41,097 bases of DNA from Lachnospiraceae bacterium (lineage in GTDB: Bacteria > Bacillota > Clostridia > Lachnospirales > Lachnospiraceae), in NCBI GenBank assembly GCA_024698865.1, contig JAILQS010000034.1, positions 1 to 41,097 of the forward strand. Reading direction: 5' to 3'. Both the position numbers and the translations under genes were made by a program. The notes below the pieces were generated by a model. The model worked only from the letters and a program-made list of their open reading frames with translations, did no database searches and was not told the origin of the DNA. Of this stretch, positions 17,633 through 26,027 are shown piece by piece. Position 1 is the first letter of the stretch, and each line of letters starts with the position of its first letter.

Positions 17633-18666
17633 CCGATACTTTGTACCTCAGCCTTTCTGATTATAAACACAAAACATGGCACTCCAATCAATGCAGTCAT
17701 CACACCGGACTCCAGTTCTCCGGGACTTCCCAGAATTCTTCCAATAAGATCTGAAAGTATCAGCACTCCGCTTCCATAGAGTGCCGACATGGGAAGCAGC
17801 ACTTCGTGGTTATCTCCGATGAAGCTTCGAATCAAATGCGGTATCATCAATCCGATAAAACCAATCGGCCCTGCAAGTGCCGTAGTGCATGCACATAACA
17901 AAACACCAATCAATGCTGCAATTCCTCGGATTCGATTCACATTCAACCCAAGCGCACATGCGGTTTCATCCCCCAATGCCAGAGTATTCAATTTGGTTGC
18001 AAGAAAGAAACACAATACAAATCCGAGCAACATTGGTGAAAGTAACAACCGGATATCTTCAAAATCAGCTCCTCCTATACTTCCCACCTGCCAGAAACGA
18101 AATGTCGTCATAACACTTGTATCCGGCATCACCAATGCACTTACCATCGACGAAAGTGCTGTGGAAACAGCGGCTCCGGCCAGTGCCAGCTTAATCGGTG
18201 TCACGCCCCCATATCCGAAAGATGCGATTCGATATACAAAAAACGCTGTCACCAACGCCCCTGCAAACGCCAGAAGCATATAAACCGGCTTTGATTGTAT
18301 ATGAAACAAACTGATTCCAATAACAACAAACAAAGATGCCCCCGTATTAACTCCAAGAATACTCGGATCCGCAATCGGATTCCTTGTAATGGACTGCATT
18401 AATACGCCGGACATACTTAGTGCTGCTCCGGCAAGAATTCCAAATACCGTTCTTGGAATCCTTGCCCGGACAACATTTACATTATATGTGGTTTGTTTCT
18501 TTCCGAATAACGCACTGATCACATCCGTTAGTTCTACCTGTTTGGCTCCATACGTTATGGAAAGCACTATGCTTACCAGCAGGAGAAGTACTCCTGCCAG
18601 AAGCATTAGAAGCAATACACGATTATGTACACTTCTTTTGTATCTCTTATCTCTATTTGTTGTCAT
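17629..18666 (-). CDS. FecCD-family iron-complex permease
   Basis: This second FecCD permease has about 345 residues and about ten helices. It contains RARIPRTVFGILAGAALSMSG and then RNPIADPSILGVNTGASL. I take the ATG at 18664-18666, which overlaps the 3' end of the binding-protein gene by 14 bases. A GTG at 18684 is possible but would overlap more and lacks a better ribosome site. It pairs with the other permease to form the transmembrane channel. Confidence 0.92.
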   Translation of the reverse strand: MTTNRDKRYKRSVHNRVLLLMLLAGVLLLLVSIVLSITYGAKQVELTDVISALFGKKQTTYNVNVVRARIPRTVFGILAGAALSMSGVLMQSITRNPIADPSILGVNTGASLFVVIGISLFHIQSKPVYMLLAFAGALVTAFFVYRIASFGYGGVTPIKLALAGAAVSTALSSMVSALVMPDTSVMTTFRFWQVGSIGGADFEDIRLLLSPMLLGFVLCFFLATKLNTLALGDETACALGLNVNRIRGIAALIGVLLCACTTALAGPIGFIGLMIPHLIRSFIGDNHEVLLPMSALYGSGVLILSDLIGRILGSPGELESGVMTALIGVPCFVFIIRKAEVQSIG

Positions 18667-19705
18667 ATTTCTTTGCTGCCTCACTCAACAATTCCAAATA
18701 CTGATCTATGGTATATGGAATCGACAAAATAGATGGCGTTGCTGCTCCAGCCACTTCTGACTGCGAATCAATCAGTACAACAGCGCCTTTTTTTACAGCC
18801 GGTATCTGACTGATTAACGGATCTGCCTGCATTGCTTCAAGCAACCCTTCATCTCCATACACAACCATAATATCCACATCATTTAACTGCTCTGAATTTT
18901 CTCTGCTTATCGTTACGCTGAATTCTTCCTCACTTTGCGAAAGAGCCAGAATGCTTTCCGGAGTTTTGAAGCCGAGGTCATTCAGATATGCTGCTCTTGG
19001 ATCTGTTGGCAAATATGCATAGTAAGTGCTCATATCATCCTGTGTAATCCAGAAAAATGCAGCGCTTTTATCTTTCAGTTCCGGATATTTTGAAAGCTTT
19101 TCCTCTATCGTTTTTTCCATATCCGATACCAAAGCTTCCCCTTCCTCTTTTTTACCAATTGCGGTTGCATTTGTAATCGTCTGCTCTTTCCAGTTTGACA
19201 TCCACGCCTGCTTTGTATATGGAACAACCGGTGCAATTTCGGAAAGAATTCCATATTCCTCTTCTGTAAAACCGGAGTAGGATGCGATAATCACATCCGG
19301 CTGTGCAGCTGCAATTGCTTCATAATCCCAACCGGTCTCATCATTAAATACATTTGGATTGCTTTCTCCCAGTTGTTCAAATGCTTCATCTGCCCAAGGG
19401 TGAAGTTTATGCTCGGTCATATATCCAAAGTTTGCTGCGGATACTCCAACCGGTACCACTCCCAATGCCAGAATCGAATCCTCATTTGCCCATGAAAGTG
19501 TAACTACGCGTTTCGGTTCTTTCTCTATTACAGTCTCTCCAAAGGCATGCGAAATTGTGATTGGGAAACGGCTCTCCTGTCCCTCTTCCTTTACCATTTT
19601 CGTTTCCTCATTTGTTTTTACTGCTTCCTTTGAAGATGTGCCACATCCAACGAAAAGTACTGCAATTAATACGATAGATGTTAAAATTCTCAATTTGTTA
19701 CTCAT
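18653..19705 (-). CDS. Iron-siderophore-type substrate-binding lipoprotein
   Basis: The 350-residue protein has a lipobox (VLFVGCG, Cys about residue 21) and a type III solute-binding fold. The family marks are KRVVTLSWANEDSILALGV, a central stretch AAAQPDVIIASYSGF, and KKGAVVLIDS near the end. This is the FhuD/FeuA/YfiY group for ferric siderophores. It is tethered outside the membrane and delivers substrate to the two FecCD permeases. It is the first gene of the operon, with a strong AGGAGG site and a near-consensus promoter carrying a probable iron-repressor operator. Confidence 0.9.
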   Translation of the reverse strand: MSNKLRILTSIVLIAVLFVGCGTSSKEAVKTNEETKMVKEEGQESRFPITISHAFGETVIEKEPKRVVTLSWANEDSILALGVVPVGVSAANFGYMTEHKLHPWADEAFEQLGESNPNVFNDETGWDYEAIAAAQPDVIIASYSGFTEEEYGILSEIAPVVPYTKQAWMSNWKEQTITNATAIGKKEEGEALVSDMEKTIEEKLSKYPELKDKSAAFFWITQDDMSTYYAYLPTDPRAAYLNDLGFKTPESILALSQSEEEFSVTISRENSEQLNDVDIMVVYGDEGLLEAMQADPLISQIPAVKKGAVVLIDSQSEVAGAATPSILSIPYTIDQYLELLSEAAKKYDNK

Positions 19706-19740
19706 TTTTTGTCCTCCTGAATCTTATGTAGTTAGCATTC

Positions 19741-19784
19741 ACTAACGGTTAGTCAGTATAACACACGGAGGTTAGTCTTGTCAA
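19741..19784 (-). promoter_or_regulatory. Promoter of the iron-transport operon with DtxR-like palindromic operator
   Basis: The minus strand has TTGACA (19779-19784), an 18-bp spacer and TATACT (19755-19760). Immediately downstream, covering the predicted start point, is the perfect palindrome ACTAACCGTTAGT (19741-19753). More TTAG half-sites occur at 19731-19735 and 19770-19774. TTAGnnTAA-type palindromes are typical of DtxR/IdeR-family iron repressors, so repression by iron is the likely control. The repressor is not encoded in this window. Confidence 0.68.
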
Positions 19785-19804
19785 ACCATTTTCATCACAA
19801 AAAA

Positions 19805-19845
19805 AAGGTTCTAAGCCTTATTTAAGATATATGGCTTAAAACCTT
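19805..19845 (-). terminator. Rho-independent terminator after the glucokinase gene
   Basis: Arms of 13 bases (19805-19817 and 19833-19845) pair with one mismatch around a 15-base loop. On the minus strand they are followed by a run of eight T. It ends the ROK kinase transcript and isolates the iron operon promoter. Confidence 0.8.
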
Positions 19846-19879
19846 TTATTATACAAAATATTTATTCTGTTCCCGGAAT

Positions 19880-20836
19880 TTAGTCGTTTAGTGCTGCTGC
19901 ACCAATCATTCCGGCATCATTACCCAACGTGGCAACTTTAACCTCCGGTACAAATCCTCTGTCACCTGCGAAACAGTTCTTCTTAACAAATTCATTAACC
20001 GGATCCAGCAATACATTTTTCTGATTGCAGATTCCTCCGCTGACAAGAAAACTATCCGGACGGAACACGTCAATCAGGTTAACGATTCCCTCTCCCAGAT
20101 ATCTTTCATAATTGGCAAGCACCTCTTTTGCAACCTCGTCACCTTCCAGTGCTGCATCAAACGGAACTTTACCATTCACCTTGTCCAAATCTCCATTTAC
20201 AAGTTTGTTAATCACAGATTCCGGATGAAGTTTTGCCGCACGTTTCGTGTCGCGAATCAATGCGGTAGCCGAACAATACGCTTCAAAGCATCCTTTTCTT
20301 CCACAGGTACACTGTTCTCCATCTGCTACTAATAGCGTGTGTCCTGCCTCTGTTGCACCGGCATGTCCACCCTCAAAAATCTTTCCATTGATTACGATAC
20401 CGCTTCCAACGCCGGTTCCAAGTGTAATCAGTACAACATTTTTCAATCCTTTTGCTGCTCCGGCAACTGCTTCTCCAAGCGTAGCACAGTTCGCATCGTT
20501 GCTGAGTTTAATTGGTAAATCAAAATGTTCACCAAGCAGTTTTGCTATATTTTCGTGTTCCCAATCCAGATTCCCCGCAAATACAACAACACCATTGGTG
20601 CTGTCCACCATTCCCGGGCTTCCGATTCCGATTCCTACACATTCTTCCTCCTGAATGCCAAGTTCCGAAAGAACATGTTTTACCGCACCTGCCATATCTG
20701 CTATGATGCCCTTGGCACCTTTTTCAACAACGGTTGGCACTGCATGTTTGCCAAGAATATTGTACTCCCGGTCTACAACTCCGACTTTAATTCCGGTTCC
20801 ACCCAGATCAATTCCGATTTTATATTTCTTTTCCAT
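19880..20836 (-). CDS. glcK: ROK-family glucokinase
   Basis: Starting at the ATG at 20834-20836, which has GGAG upstream, the protein has 318 residues, the usual ROK length. It has the phosphate-binding IGIDLGGTGIKVGVV at the N-terminus, LGTGVGSGIVINGKIFEG in the middle, the ROK zinc motif CTCGRKGCFEAY, and LVSGGICNQKNVLLDPV near the end. Glucokinases of this group phosphorylate glucose with ATP in the cytoplasm and supply glucose-6-phosphate. It is a single-gene unit with its own promoter (TTGAAC at 20881-20886, TATAAG at 20859-20864, 16-bp spacer) and terminator. N-acylhexosamine kinases share the fold, so the substrate is probable rather than proven. Confidence 0.87.
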   Translation of the reverse strand: MEKKYKIGIDLGGTGIKVGVVDREYNILGKHAVPTVVEKGAKGIIADMAGAVKHVLSELGIQEEECVGIGIGSPGMVDSTNGVVVFAGNLDWEHENIAKLLGEHFDLPIKLSNDANCATLGEAVAGAAKGLKNVVLITLGTGVGSGIVINGKIFEGGHAGATEAGHTLLVADGEQCTCGRKGCFEAYCSATALIRDTKRAAKLHPESVINKLVNGDLDKVNGKVPFDAALEGDEVAKEVLANYERYLGEGIVNLIDVFRPDSFLVSGGICNQKNVLLDPVNEFVKKNCFAGDRGFVPEVKVATLGNDAGMIGAAALND

Positions 20837-20858
20837 AGTCACAACTCCATTTCTATAT

Positions 20859-20886
20859 CTTATATCAATTATTCCCCATCGTTCAA
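20859..20886 (-). promoter_or_regulatory. Putative promoter of glucokinase
   Basis: On the minus strand TTGAAC and TATAAG are separated by 16 bp, and the start codon lies about 23 bp downstream. The -35 box directly abuts a GGGC-GCCC hairpin (20887-20902). Confidence 0.42.
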
Positions 20887-20902
20887 AGGGCATAACCGCC
20901 CT
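20887..20902 (-). terminator. Weak hairpin downstream of degV, possible terminator
   Basis: AGGGC and GCCCT arms enclose a six-base loop, followed on the minus strand by only three T. It may end the DegV transcript about 100 bp after the stop. It is short and overlaps the edge of the glucokinase promoter. Confidence 0.3.
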
Positions 20903-20999
20903 ATTTTCACTTATATAAAAATTTTAAAGGATAACCGTGAATAATTCAATGATGTATATTAGTTCTTCCTATGGATTTTTGCGAAGAAACTTTTCTTTT

Positions 21000-21836
21000 C
21001 TACGCGTTCTCACAGCCAATCAATATACCGCCACTTTCTCCGTAGTAGCTGCAAATTCCGCGGCACTCATATAACTCTGTTGGTGCCATAGGGTATCTGT
21101 CCAATAATGCCTGTTTGAATTTGAGCGCAAGTTCTTCATTTCTGACGTGACCGATCTTGATTTTTCCTCCCTGATAGCCGCCGTTTTCCATTTCCTCGAT
21201 TATTTTCAGTATTGTTTTCTTTTCGCTTCTGCTTTTTGTAATCGGCTCCACTTTGCCGTCTGCACTTGCCTTACCGATAATGCTGATTCCCATCATTCCG
21301 ACCGCACTTGCCACAACCTTGCTCACTCTTCCGTTTTGTGCAAAGTTGTGAAGCGACTGAAAGGCAAAATACAATCCTGTTTTCTTAATATATTCTGCTC
21401 CTTTTTTACAGACCTCCTCAAATTCCATTCCGGCAGTATCCATTTCTATTATTTTGTCCAGAATGATGCTCATTTCCGGTCCTGTTGTTAATGTATCAAA
21501 GATGTGAATCTGCACATCCTTATGCTCCTCTAAAAACTGTTCCCTTGCGACCACGGCAGAATTATACGTTCCGGACAGCCCACTGGTCATAGTCACTACA
21601 TAGATTCTGTCTGCATTTCCTCTCTCATACGCATCCATCCATTGTGCCACTCCCGGACATGCCGTATGCGACTTTCCTCTGTACTGTCGCAAATCATCCA
21701 GCATTTCGTTTATGTCCAAAGTTTCGTCATCTACATATGTTCTTTCCTCCGTATTAATCGTCAGTGATACCGACTCAAAAAGAACATCCTCTCGTTCTAA
21801 TAAGTCGCAGGACGAGTCTGTTATAAATTTTGTCAT
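21000..21836 (-). CDS. DegV-family fatty-acid-binding protein
   Basis: From the ATG at 21834-21836, which has a GGAGG site, the protein has 278 residues, normal for DegV. It opens with MTKFITDSSCDLL and carries SHTACPGVAQWMDAYERG, VVTMTSGLSGTYNSAVVAR and the lysine-rich loop KPITKSRSEKKTI, all DegV features. DegV/FakB proteins bind a fatty acid and present it to a fatty acid kinase (FakA) for phosphorylation and entry into phospholipid synthesis. No fakA gene is in view. The gene is divergent from a TetR regulator and shares its promoter region, so the regulator probably controls it. Confidence 0.9.
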   Translation of the reverse strand: MTKFITDSSCDLLEREDVLFESVSLTINTEERTYVDDETLDINEMLDDLRQYRGKSHTACPGVAQWMDAYERGNADRIYVVTMTSGLSGTYNSAVVAREQFLEEHKDVQIHIFDTLTTGPEMSIILDKIIEMDTAGMEFEEVCKKGAEYIKKTGLYFAFQSLHNFAQNGRVSKVVASAVGMMGISIIGKASADGKVEPITKSRSEKKTILKIIEEMENGGYQGGKIKIGHVRNEELALKFKQALLDRYPMAPTELYECRGICSYYGESGGILIGCENA

Positions 21837-21869
21837 ATTATTCCTCCATACAAAAGCCATATCGTCCAT

Positions 21870-21899
21870 ATTGTATTTTAAAAGTTGCAGTGATACAAT
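21870..21899. promoter_or_regulatory. Symmetric overlapping divergent promoters of degV and tetR
   Basis: On the plus strand TTGTAT (21871-21876) and TACAAT (21894-21899) are 17 bp apart. On the minus strand TTGTAT (21893-21898) and TACAAT (21870-21875) are also 17 bp apart. The arms ATTGTAT and ATACAAT are inverted copies, so each strand's -35 is the complement of the other's -10. The TetR start codon is about 50 bp to the right and the degV start about 34 bp to the left. A TetR dimer bound here would block both. Confidence 0.58.
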
Positions 21900-21948
21900 T
21901 TACAATAATGAACAATGTGTAAGATATTCACGACGGAAGGAGAAAACT

Positions 21949-22536
21949 ATGCCAATAAATATATCCGTCCCACATTTAAAGCCCCATAACACCAAACGCT
22001 CCCGTTTCACGCGAATGTGCATCGGAGAAGCGATTGTTCTGTTATTGCAAACGGAAAGCCTGGAGCATTTAAAGGTGTCCGCTGTAGCTAAAAAAGCCGG
22101 CGTTTCCCGTATGACGTTTTATCACTATTACACCTGTGTTACAGACGCACTTCACGACTACTTTAATGAAATAATTGAAGAATATATCGAGGCAGACAAC
22201 AACAATGCATCACGCGGAAACTTTCTGGAATATGAACATGTACTTTTTTCCCTGCAATTCTTTGATCAATACTCGGATTTTTTCAATGCTATGGCGGCAA
22301 ACGGTCTCCACACGCTCCTGCTAAACGGAATCAACCGTTTTATGTTTGAACAGGTTGCAAACCTTAAGCCTCCTGGTCTTTCGGATAAACTGCTTTCGAC
22401 TTACGAAATGACATATTATGCCGGAGGTTTACTGAATGTCTTCCTTGCCTGGGAACAAAACGGTAAGAAAGAGTCCCCGGAGGATGTTGCCTCTATCATA
22501 TGCAAATGCAAACCGGGCAAATCGCTCTATTCATAA
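21949..22536 (+). CDS. TetR-family transcriptional regulator
   Basis: This is the only confident plus-strand gene in the first 40 kb. The ATG at 21949-21951 follows GGAAGGAG. The 195-residue protein has the TetR DNA-binding domain at about residues 20-65, with KVSAVAKKAGVSRMTFYHYY as helices two and three of the helix-turn-helix. The C-terminal ligand-binding and dimerisation region is not recognisable in detail. Divergence from degV suggests control of fatty acid uptake and of itself. The longer open frame starting at 21712 only overlaps degV and has no ribosome site. Confidence 0.88.
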   Translation: MPINISVPHLKPHNTKRSRFTRMCIGEAIVLLLQTESLEHLKVSAVAKKAGVSRMTFYHYYTCVTDALHDYFNEIIEEYIEADNNNASRGNFLEYEHVLFSLQFFDQYSDFFNAMAANGLHTLLLNGINRFMFEQVANLKPPGLSDKLLSTYEMTYYAGGLLNVFLAWEQNGKKESPEDVASIICKCKPGKSLYS

Positions 22537-22551
22537 GATGCGATTGCCCGG
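22513..22551. terminator. Bidirectional terminator between tetR and the hybrid kinase gene
   Basis: CCGGGCAAATCGC (22513-22525) pairs with GCGATTGCCCGG (22540-22551) with one bulged base. A T-rich tail follows on the plus strand. The left arm is inside the last codons of tetR. It probably serves both convergent genes. Confidence 0.75.
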
Positions 22552-22573
22552 CTTTCTTATTCCATTCTTTTAT

Positions 22574-25426
22574 CTATTTTTTGTCTTTTCCTCTGCTTTC
22601 ATCAGATGCTTCCAGCAGACTGTTGTAAATCACTTCAACGACCTTTGCGTACTCTATCGGTTTGGTAAGATATTCATTCATTCCTGCGTTTTTACCTGCA
22701 TTGATATCCTCCGAGAACGCATTCGCTGACATACCGATAATTGGCACTGTCTGTGCGTCCTTGCGCTCCAAGGCACGGATTACTTTCGTAGCCTCCAATC
22801 CATCCATAACCGGCATCATAACATCCATCAGGACAGCAGATATTTCATATTCAGGGCTTTTCTCAAATATTTCTACTGCAATCTTTCCGTTAGAGGCACC
22901 AATTACTTCAGCCCCCGCTTCCATAAGCGTATATTTTGCAATTTCCATATTGATTGAATTGTCTTCCACGAGTAATATTTTCAAGCCGTCAATACTTGGT
23001 GTGCCCTTTCGCATCAATTCCTGTTTCTTATCTTCCTTATATTCCTTGTCCAGCTGTAACGGCAACATAATATAGAAATTGCTGCCCTTGTTCTTTTCGC
23101 TCTCTACATGTATCGTTCCGCCCATCTGATCTACCATCCTTTTTACAATGGATAATCCAAGACCGGTCCCCTGATACTGCGAACGGATTTTGCCATTTTC
23201 CTGCGAAAACGGTTCGAAAGCATGTTTTAAAAACTCTTTACTCATTCCGACACCGGTATCTTTTATAATCAGGCGGTAAATAACTTCATCATCCGTTTTA
23301 TTAACCTGCCGAACATATACATCTACTTTGCCACCTTCTTTATTGTACTTAATGGCGTTGTTTACCAGATTAATGTAGATCTGCCTTAGATGAAGCGGGC
23401 TTCCGCTGATGTGCGTTCCGTCTGTCCATTCTTCGATATGCTGCTCAAGGGTAATTTTGTGTTCCATTGCAATCGGTTTCACAATCTGGTAACACTCCTC
23501 CAGCAGTTTTTCAACATCTACAGCTTCTGTTTTGTATTCAACATTTCCCGACTCCAGTCGGCTCATATCCAGAACATCATTTACCAGGGATAACAGATAT
23601 CCGGAAGACAGACGAATCTTTTCATGACAATCTCTTACCTTGTCCGTATCTTCTATATTCCGCTCCGCAATCTCCAACATTCCCATAATTCCGTTGATTG
23701 GCGTTCTGATATCATGACTCATACAAAACAGAAAGTCTGTCTTTGCTTTATTGGCTTGAATCGCCTGGTCTCTGGATTGCTCTGCCAATACCGTTGCATT
23801 TCTTAATTTTCTCTGGATAATAAATGCTCCAATTACAACAATCAGAATGATTACAAATAACACAAGCATAAATACAATCGAATTATCCTGGAAGAAATCC
23901 TTAAAGGTGTACTCCATCACAATATGCGAATTCTCCGTGATGATGTTTTGTATCTCTGCCTTTGATATTCTGGTAAGCCCCTGATTAATAATCGAAAGAA
24001 GCATCGCATTCTCCGGTTGGAATGCAAAAGTTATTCCAATCCGCTCCGGCAGTTTAACTGAATTCATCGTATCAATATCAAAGAATCCTTTTTCATACAT
24101 CAGATAACTGTCCGTCAAAATAAATATACAGCCTGCCTTGCCGCTTTTGACCACCTCGACACCTTCATTGAAATCCTTCGTATGTACACATTTACTTCCT
24201 TTTTCCAGAGAGTCCACATAAAAGGCATCTGCAATGCTCGTCTCCGGTGTTGCTATTCTGTCATAGATTCGTTCCGAAAACTCTCCTTCATACAGAGCGG
24301 TCATCGTCGTTTCACACACTGTGTCCGAAACGATGATATTTTTGCTTTCTGTCATCCACGCATTATCCAGAACCGGAAATGCCATGTCTATCTCGCCTCT
24401 TTGCAAAGCATCCATCATAGTATCGTAGGTTTTATATGCAAGCGTCTTATATTGAAACTTCTGAGTTTTTGATATGTCATCTAACAGATTCTTTAATGCT
24501 CCGGACATTTTGCCGGTCTCTTCATCTTTAAAACAAAGCGGTGCATAGTCCTGCAGATATCCGACAACAAAAGAATTGTTTTCTTTCAGATATTCTGTTT
24601 TTTCATTGGACATATATACATTGGCAACCGTTCGTCCCGCAAGATATTTATTCTGAATCTCCTCGTTATAAAACGGATTAACATCGAGAATCTCCTGTTG
24701 CGCATAGTTGAGTTCATGTAGCAAATCCAGGCGTTGTCCCGACACTCCAAAATAGAACGATTCGCTGCCTATCTTATATGCGGAGTGCCACTGGTATCTG
24801 TCCAGATCCTCCGCCAGCATGGTCGTTCCCACTGCGCCGTCTATGACACCTTCATTCAAATCCTTGTTACGGTCTGCTTCATTTATATATTCAATTATCT
24901 CGCAGTTAAGATTTCTCTCCTCTACCCATTTTTTCAAAAGTTCTTCCTGATAACTGTTTTTGGCAACACCCAGCTTTTTATCCATCAAAGACGTGTAGTT
25001 CTCTGAATTTATTTCGTCGTTATCATTTCGAACATACATATAAAAGCTTTCTTTTCCCTGTTCTTCCGAGCCAAAGTTAATATATTTATCCCGCTCGGCG
25101 GTATAAGAAAGATTACCCATCAGATCAATTTCGCCATCGCACAGTTTTTGAAGCAATTCCGAAAAACTGCCATAAACATATTCGTATTCCCATCCCGTGT
25201 AATAACGAATCTCCTGCAGATAATCATAACCGAATCCACTCTTTCTCTCGCCTTCTTTTCCTTCCTGATAACGCTCAGAAATGACATAGGCTACTTTAAC
25301 CTTCTTGCGTTCCAGCTTCTGCTCAGCACGCACCGGTATCTGTACCAAAGTAAATGAAAGTAATAATATGCACACAAACGCCAACAAACATTTTGCTGAT
25401 TGTCTCCATCTTTTTAAAGTGTTCAT
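22574..25426 (-). CDS. Hybrid sensor histidine kinase with two solute-binding domains and a receiver
   Basis: The start is the ATG at 25424-25426, preceded by GGAGG, giving 950 residues. A signal or membrane segment (about 10-30) leads to two tandem family-3 solute-binding modules outside the cell (about 43-260 and 285-500; YDYLQEIRYYTGWEYEYVYG and GALKNLLDDISKTQKFQYKT). After a membrane helix (517-537) come HisKA with His571 in SHDIRTP, an ATPase with NLVNNAIKYN, DTGVGM and GTGLGLSIV, and a receiver with phosphoacceptor Asp868 in VLMDVMMP and KP near 922. EvgS/BvgS sensors share this layout, but here no HPt domain or partner regulator is adjacent. It probably senses amino-acid-like ligands. 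Confidence 0.92.
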   Translation of the reverse strand: MNTLKRWRQSAKCLLAFVCILLLSFTLVQIPVRAEQKLERKKVKVAYVISERYQEGKEGERKSGFGYDYLQEIRYYTGWEYEYVYGSFSELLQKLCDGEIDLMGNLSYTAERDKYINFGSEEQGKESFYMYVRNDNDEINSENYTSLMDKKLGVAKNSYQEELLKKWVEERNLNCEIIEYINEADRNKDLNEGVIDGAVGTTMLAEDLDRYQWHSAYKIGSESFYFGVSGQRLDLLHELNYAQQEILDVNPFYNEEIQNKYLAGRTVANVYMSNEKTEYLKENNSFVVGYLQDYAPLCFKDEETGKMSGALKNLLDDISKTQKFQYKTLAYKTYDTMMDALQRGEIDMAFPVLDNAWMTESKNIIVSDTVCETTMTALYEGEFSERIYDRIATPETSIADAFYVDSLEKGSKCVHTKDFNEGVEVVKSGKAGCIFILTDSYLMYEKGFFDIDTMNSVKLPERIGITFAFQPENAMLLSIINQGLTRISKAEIQNIITENSHIVMEYTFKDFFQDNSIVFMLVLFVIILIVVIGAFIIQRKLRNATVLAEQSRDQAIQANKAKTDFLFCMSHDIRTPINGIMGMLEIAERNIEDTDKVRDCHEKIRLSSGYLLSLVNDVLDMSRLESGNVEYKTEAVDVEKLLEECYQIVKPIAMEHKITLEQHIEEWTDGTHISGSPLHLRQIYINLVNNAIKYNKEGGKVDVYVRQVNKTDDEVIYRLIIKDTGVGMSKEFLKHAFEPFSQENGKIRSQYQGTGLGLSIVKRMVDQMGGTIHVESEKNKGSNFYIMLPLQLDKEYKEDKKQELMRKGTPSIDGLKILLVEDNSINMEIAKYTLMEAGAEVIGASNGKIAVEIFEKSPEYEISAVLMDVMMPVMDGLEATKVIRALERKDAQTVPIIGMSANAFSEDINAGKNAGMNEYLTKPIEYAKVVEVIYNSLLEASDESRGKDKK

Positions 25427-25459
25427 ACCTTTTCCTCCTTTCAAATTACTTATTATATA

Positions 25460-25488
25460 ATTATACCAATATCTGCACAATTTGTGAA
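25460..25488 (-). promoter_or_regulatory. Promoter of the hybrid kinase gene
   Basis: TTCACA (25483-25488), a 17-bp spacer and the extended -10 TGGTATAAT (TATAAT at 25460-25465) lie on the minus strand about 35 bp before the start codon. Confidence 0.65.
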
Positions 25489-25520
25489 ATACTTTCTTCA
25501 TTTTTTGATTTTGTGTAGCC

Positions 25521-25578
25521 AATAAAAACACCCCTGCATTCAAATGGTCTCCTTTGAAATCGTTTGAATACAAGGGCG
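25521..25578 (-). terminator. Strong terminator after the flavodoxin gene
   Basis: Sixteen-base arms (25529-25544 and 25563-25578) pair along their length with a few G-T pairs. On the minus strand they run into TTTTTATT. It closes the peroxidase-flavodoxin operon. Confidence 0.85.
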
Positions 25579-25619
25579 TCATAATAATCTTTTTAAAAGC
25601 TCTCTATTATTTTAAAGAA

Positions 25620-26027
25620 TTAGTTACAGATTTTCTTTGCAAATTCTGCTACATCCTTCAGATCCTTTGCATTTGGTCTTCCCTTATGCATCAGTCCAAA
25701 GGAACCTCTACAGTGAAACTCCTCGTTTGAAACCTCCACGCCGTTCTCTGCTGCGATTTTCTTAATCTGTTTGTAGGTAGATGGGATCAATGCTGCTGTG
25801 CTAAACCCGACGATTGTTCCAATTTTTTCTTTGTTATTGCGAATAAATTCTTTTACCGATTCATCTACACCGGCTGCATATACCGAGCTTCCAAGAAATA
25901 AAACATCTGCCTTTTCACTCAGTGGGGTTTCAACGGTCTCAACCTGCGCTCCCACTGCCTGTCCGATGGAATCTGCCAGTTTTTTGGTATTACCGGTTTT
26001 GGAATAATATCTGATTGCAACGTTCAT
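25620..26027 (-). CDS. Flavodoxin-like protein
   Basis: The 135-residue protein starts with RYYSKTGNTKKLADSI, the phosphate-binding loop of flavodoxins, which holds FMN. VLFLGSSVYAAGVDESVKEF follows in the second flavin-contacting region. Flavodoxins carry electrons in the cytoplasm. Its ATG overlaps the stop of the peroxidase gene (TAATG), with an AAGGAGG site inside that gene, so the two are translated together. The pairing suggests a role in peroxide stress or in supplying electrons to the peroxidase, which is an inference. A single flavodoxin fold and normal length argue against a fused reductase. Confidence 0.85.
   Translation of the reverse strand: MNVAIRYYSKTGNTKKLADSIGQAVGAQVETVETPLSEKADVLFLGSSVYAAGVDESVKEFIRNNKEKIGTIVGFSTAALIPSTYKQIKKIAAENGVEVSNEEFHCRGSFGLMHKGRPNAKDLKDVAEFAKKICN

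Noticed and set aside
17789-18283. Plus-strand open frame opposite a FecCD permease
   Set aside because: It is an antisense shadow of a conserved membrane protein with no ribosome site or recognisable motif.
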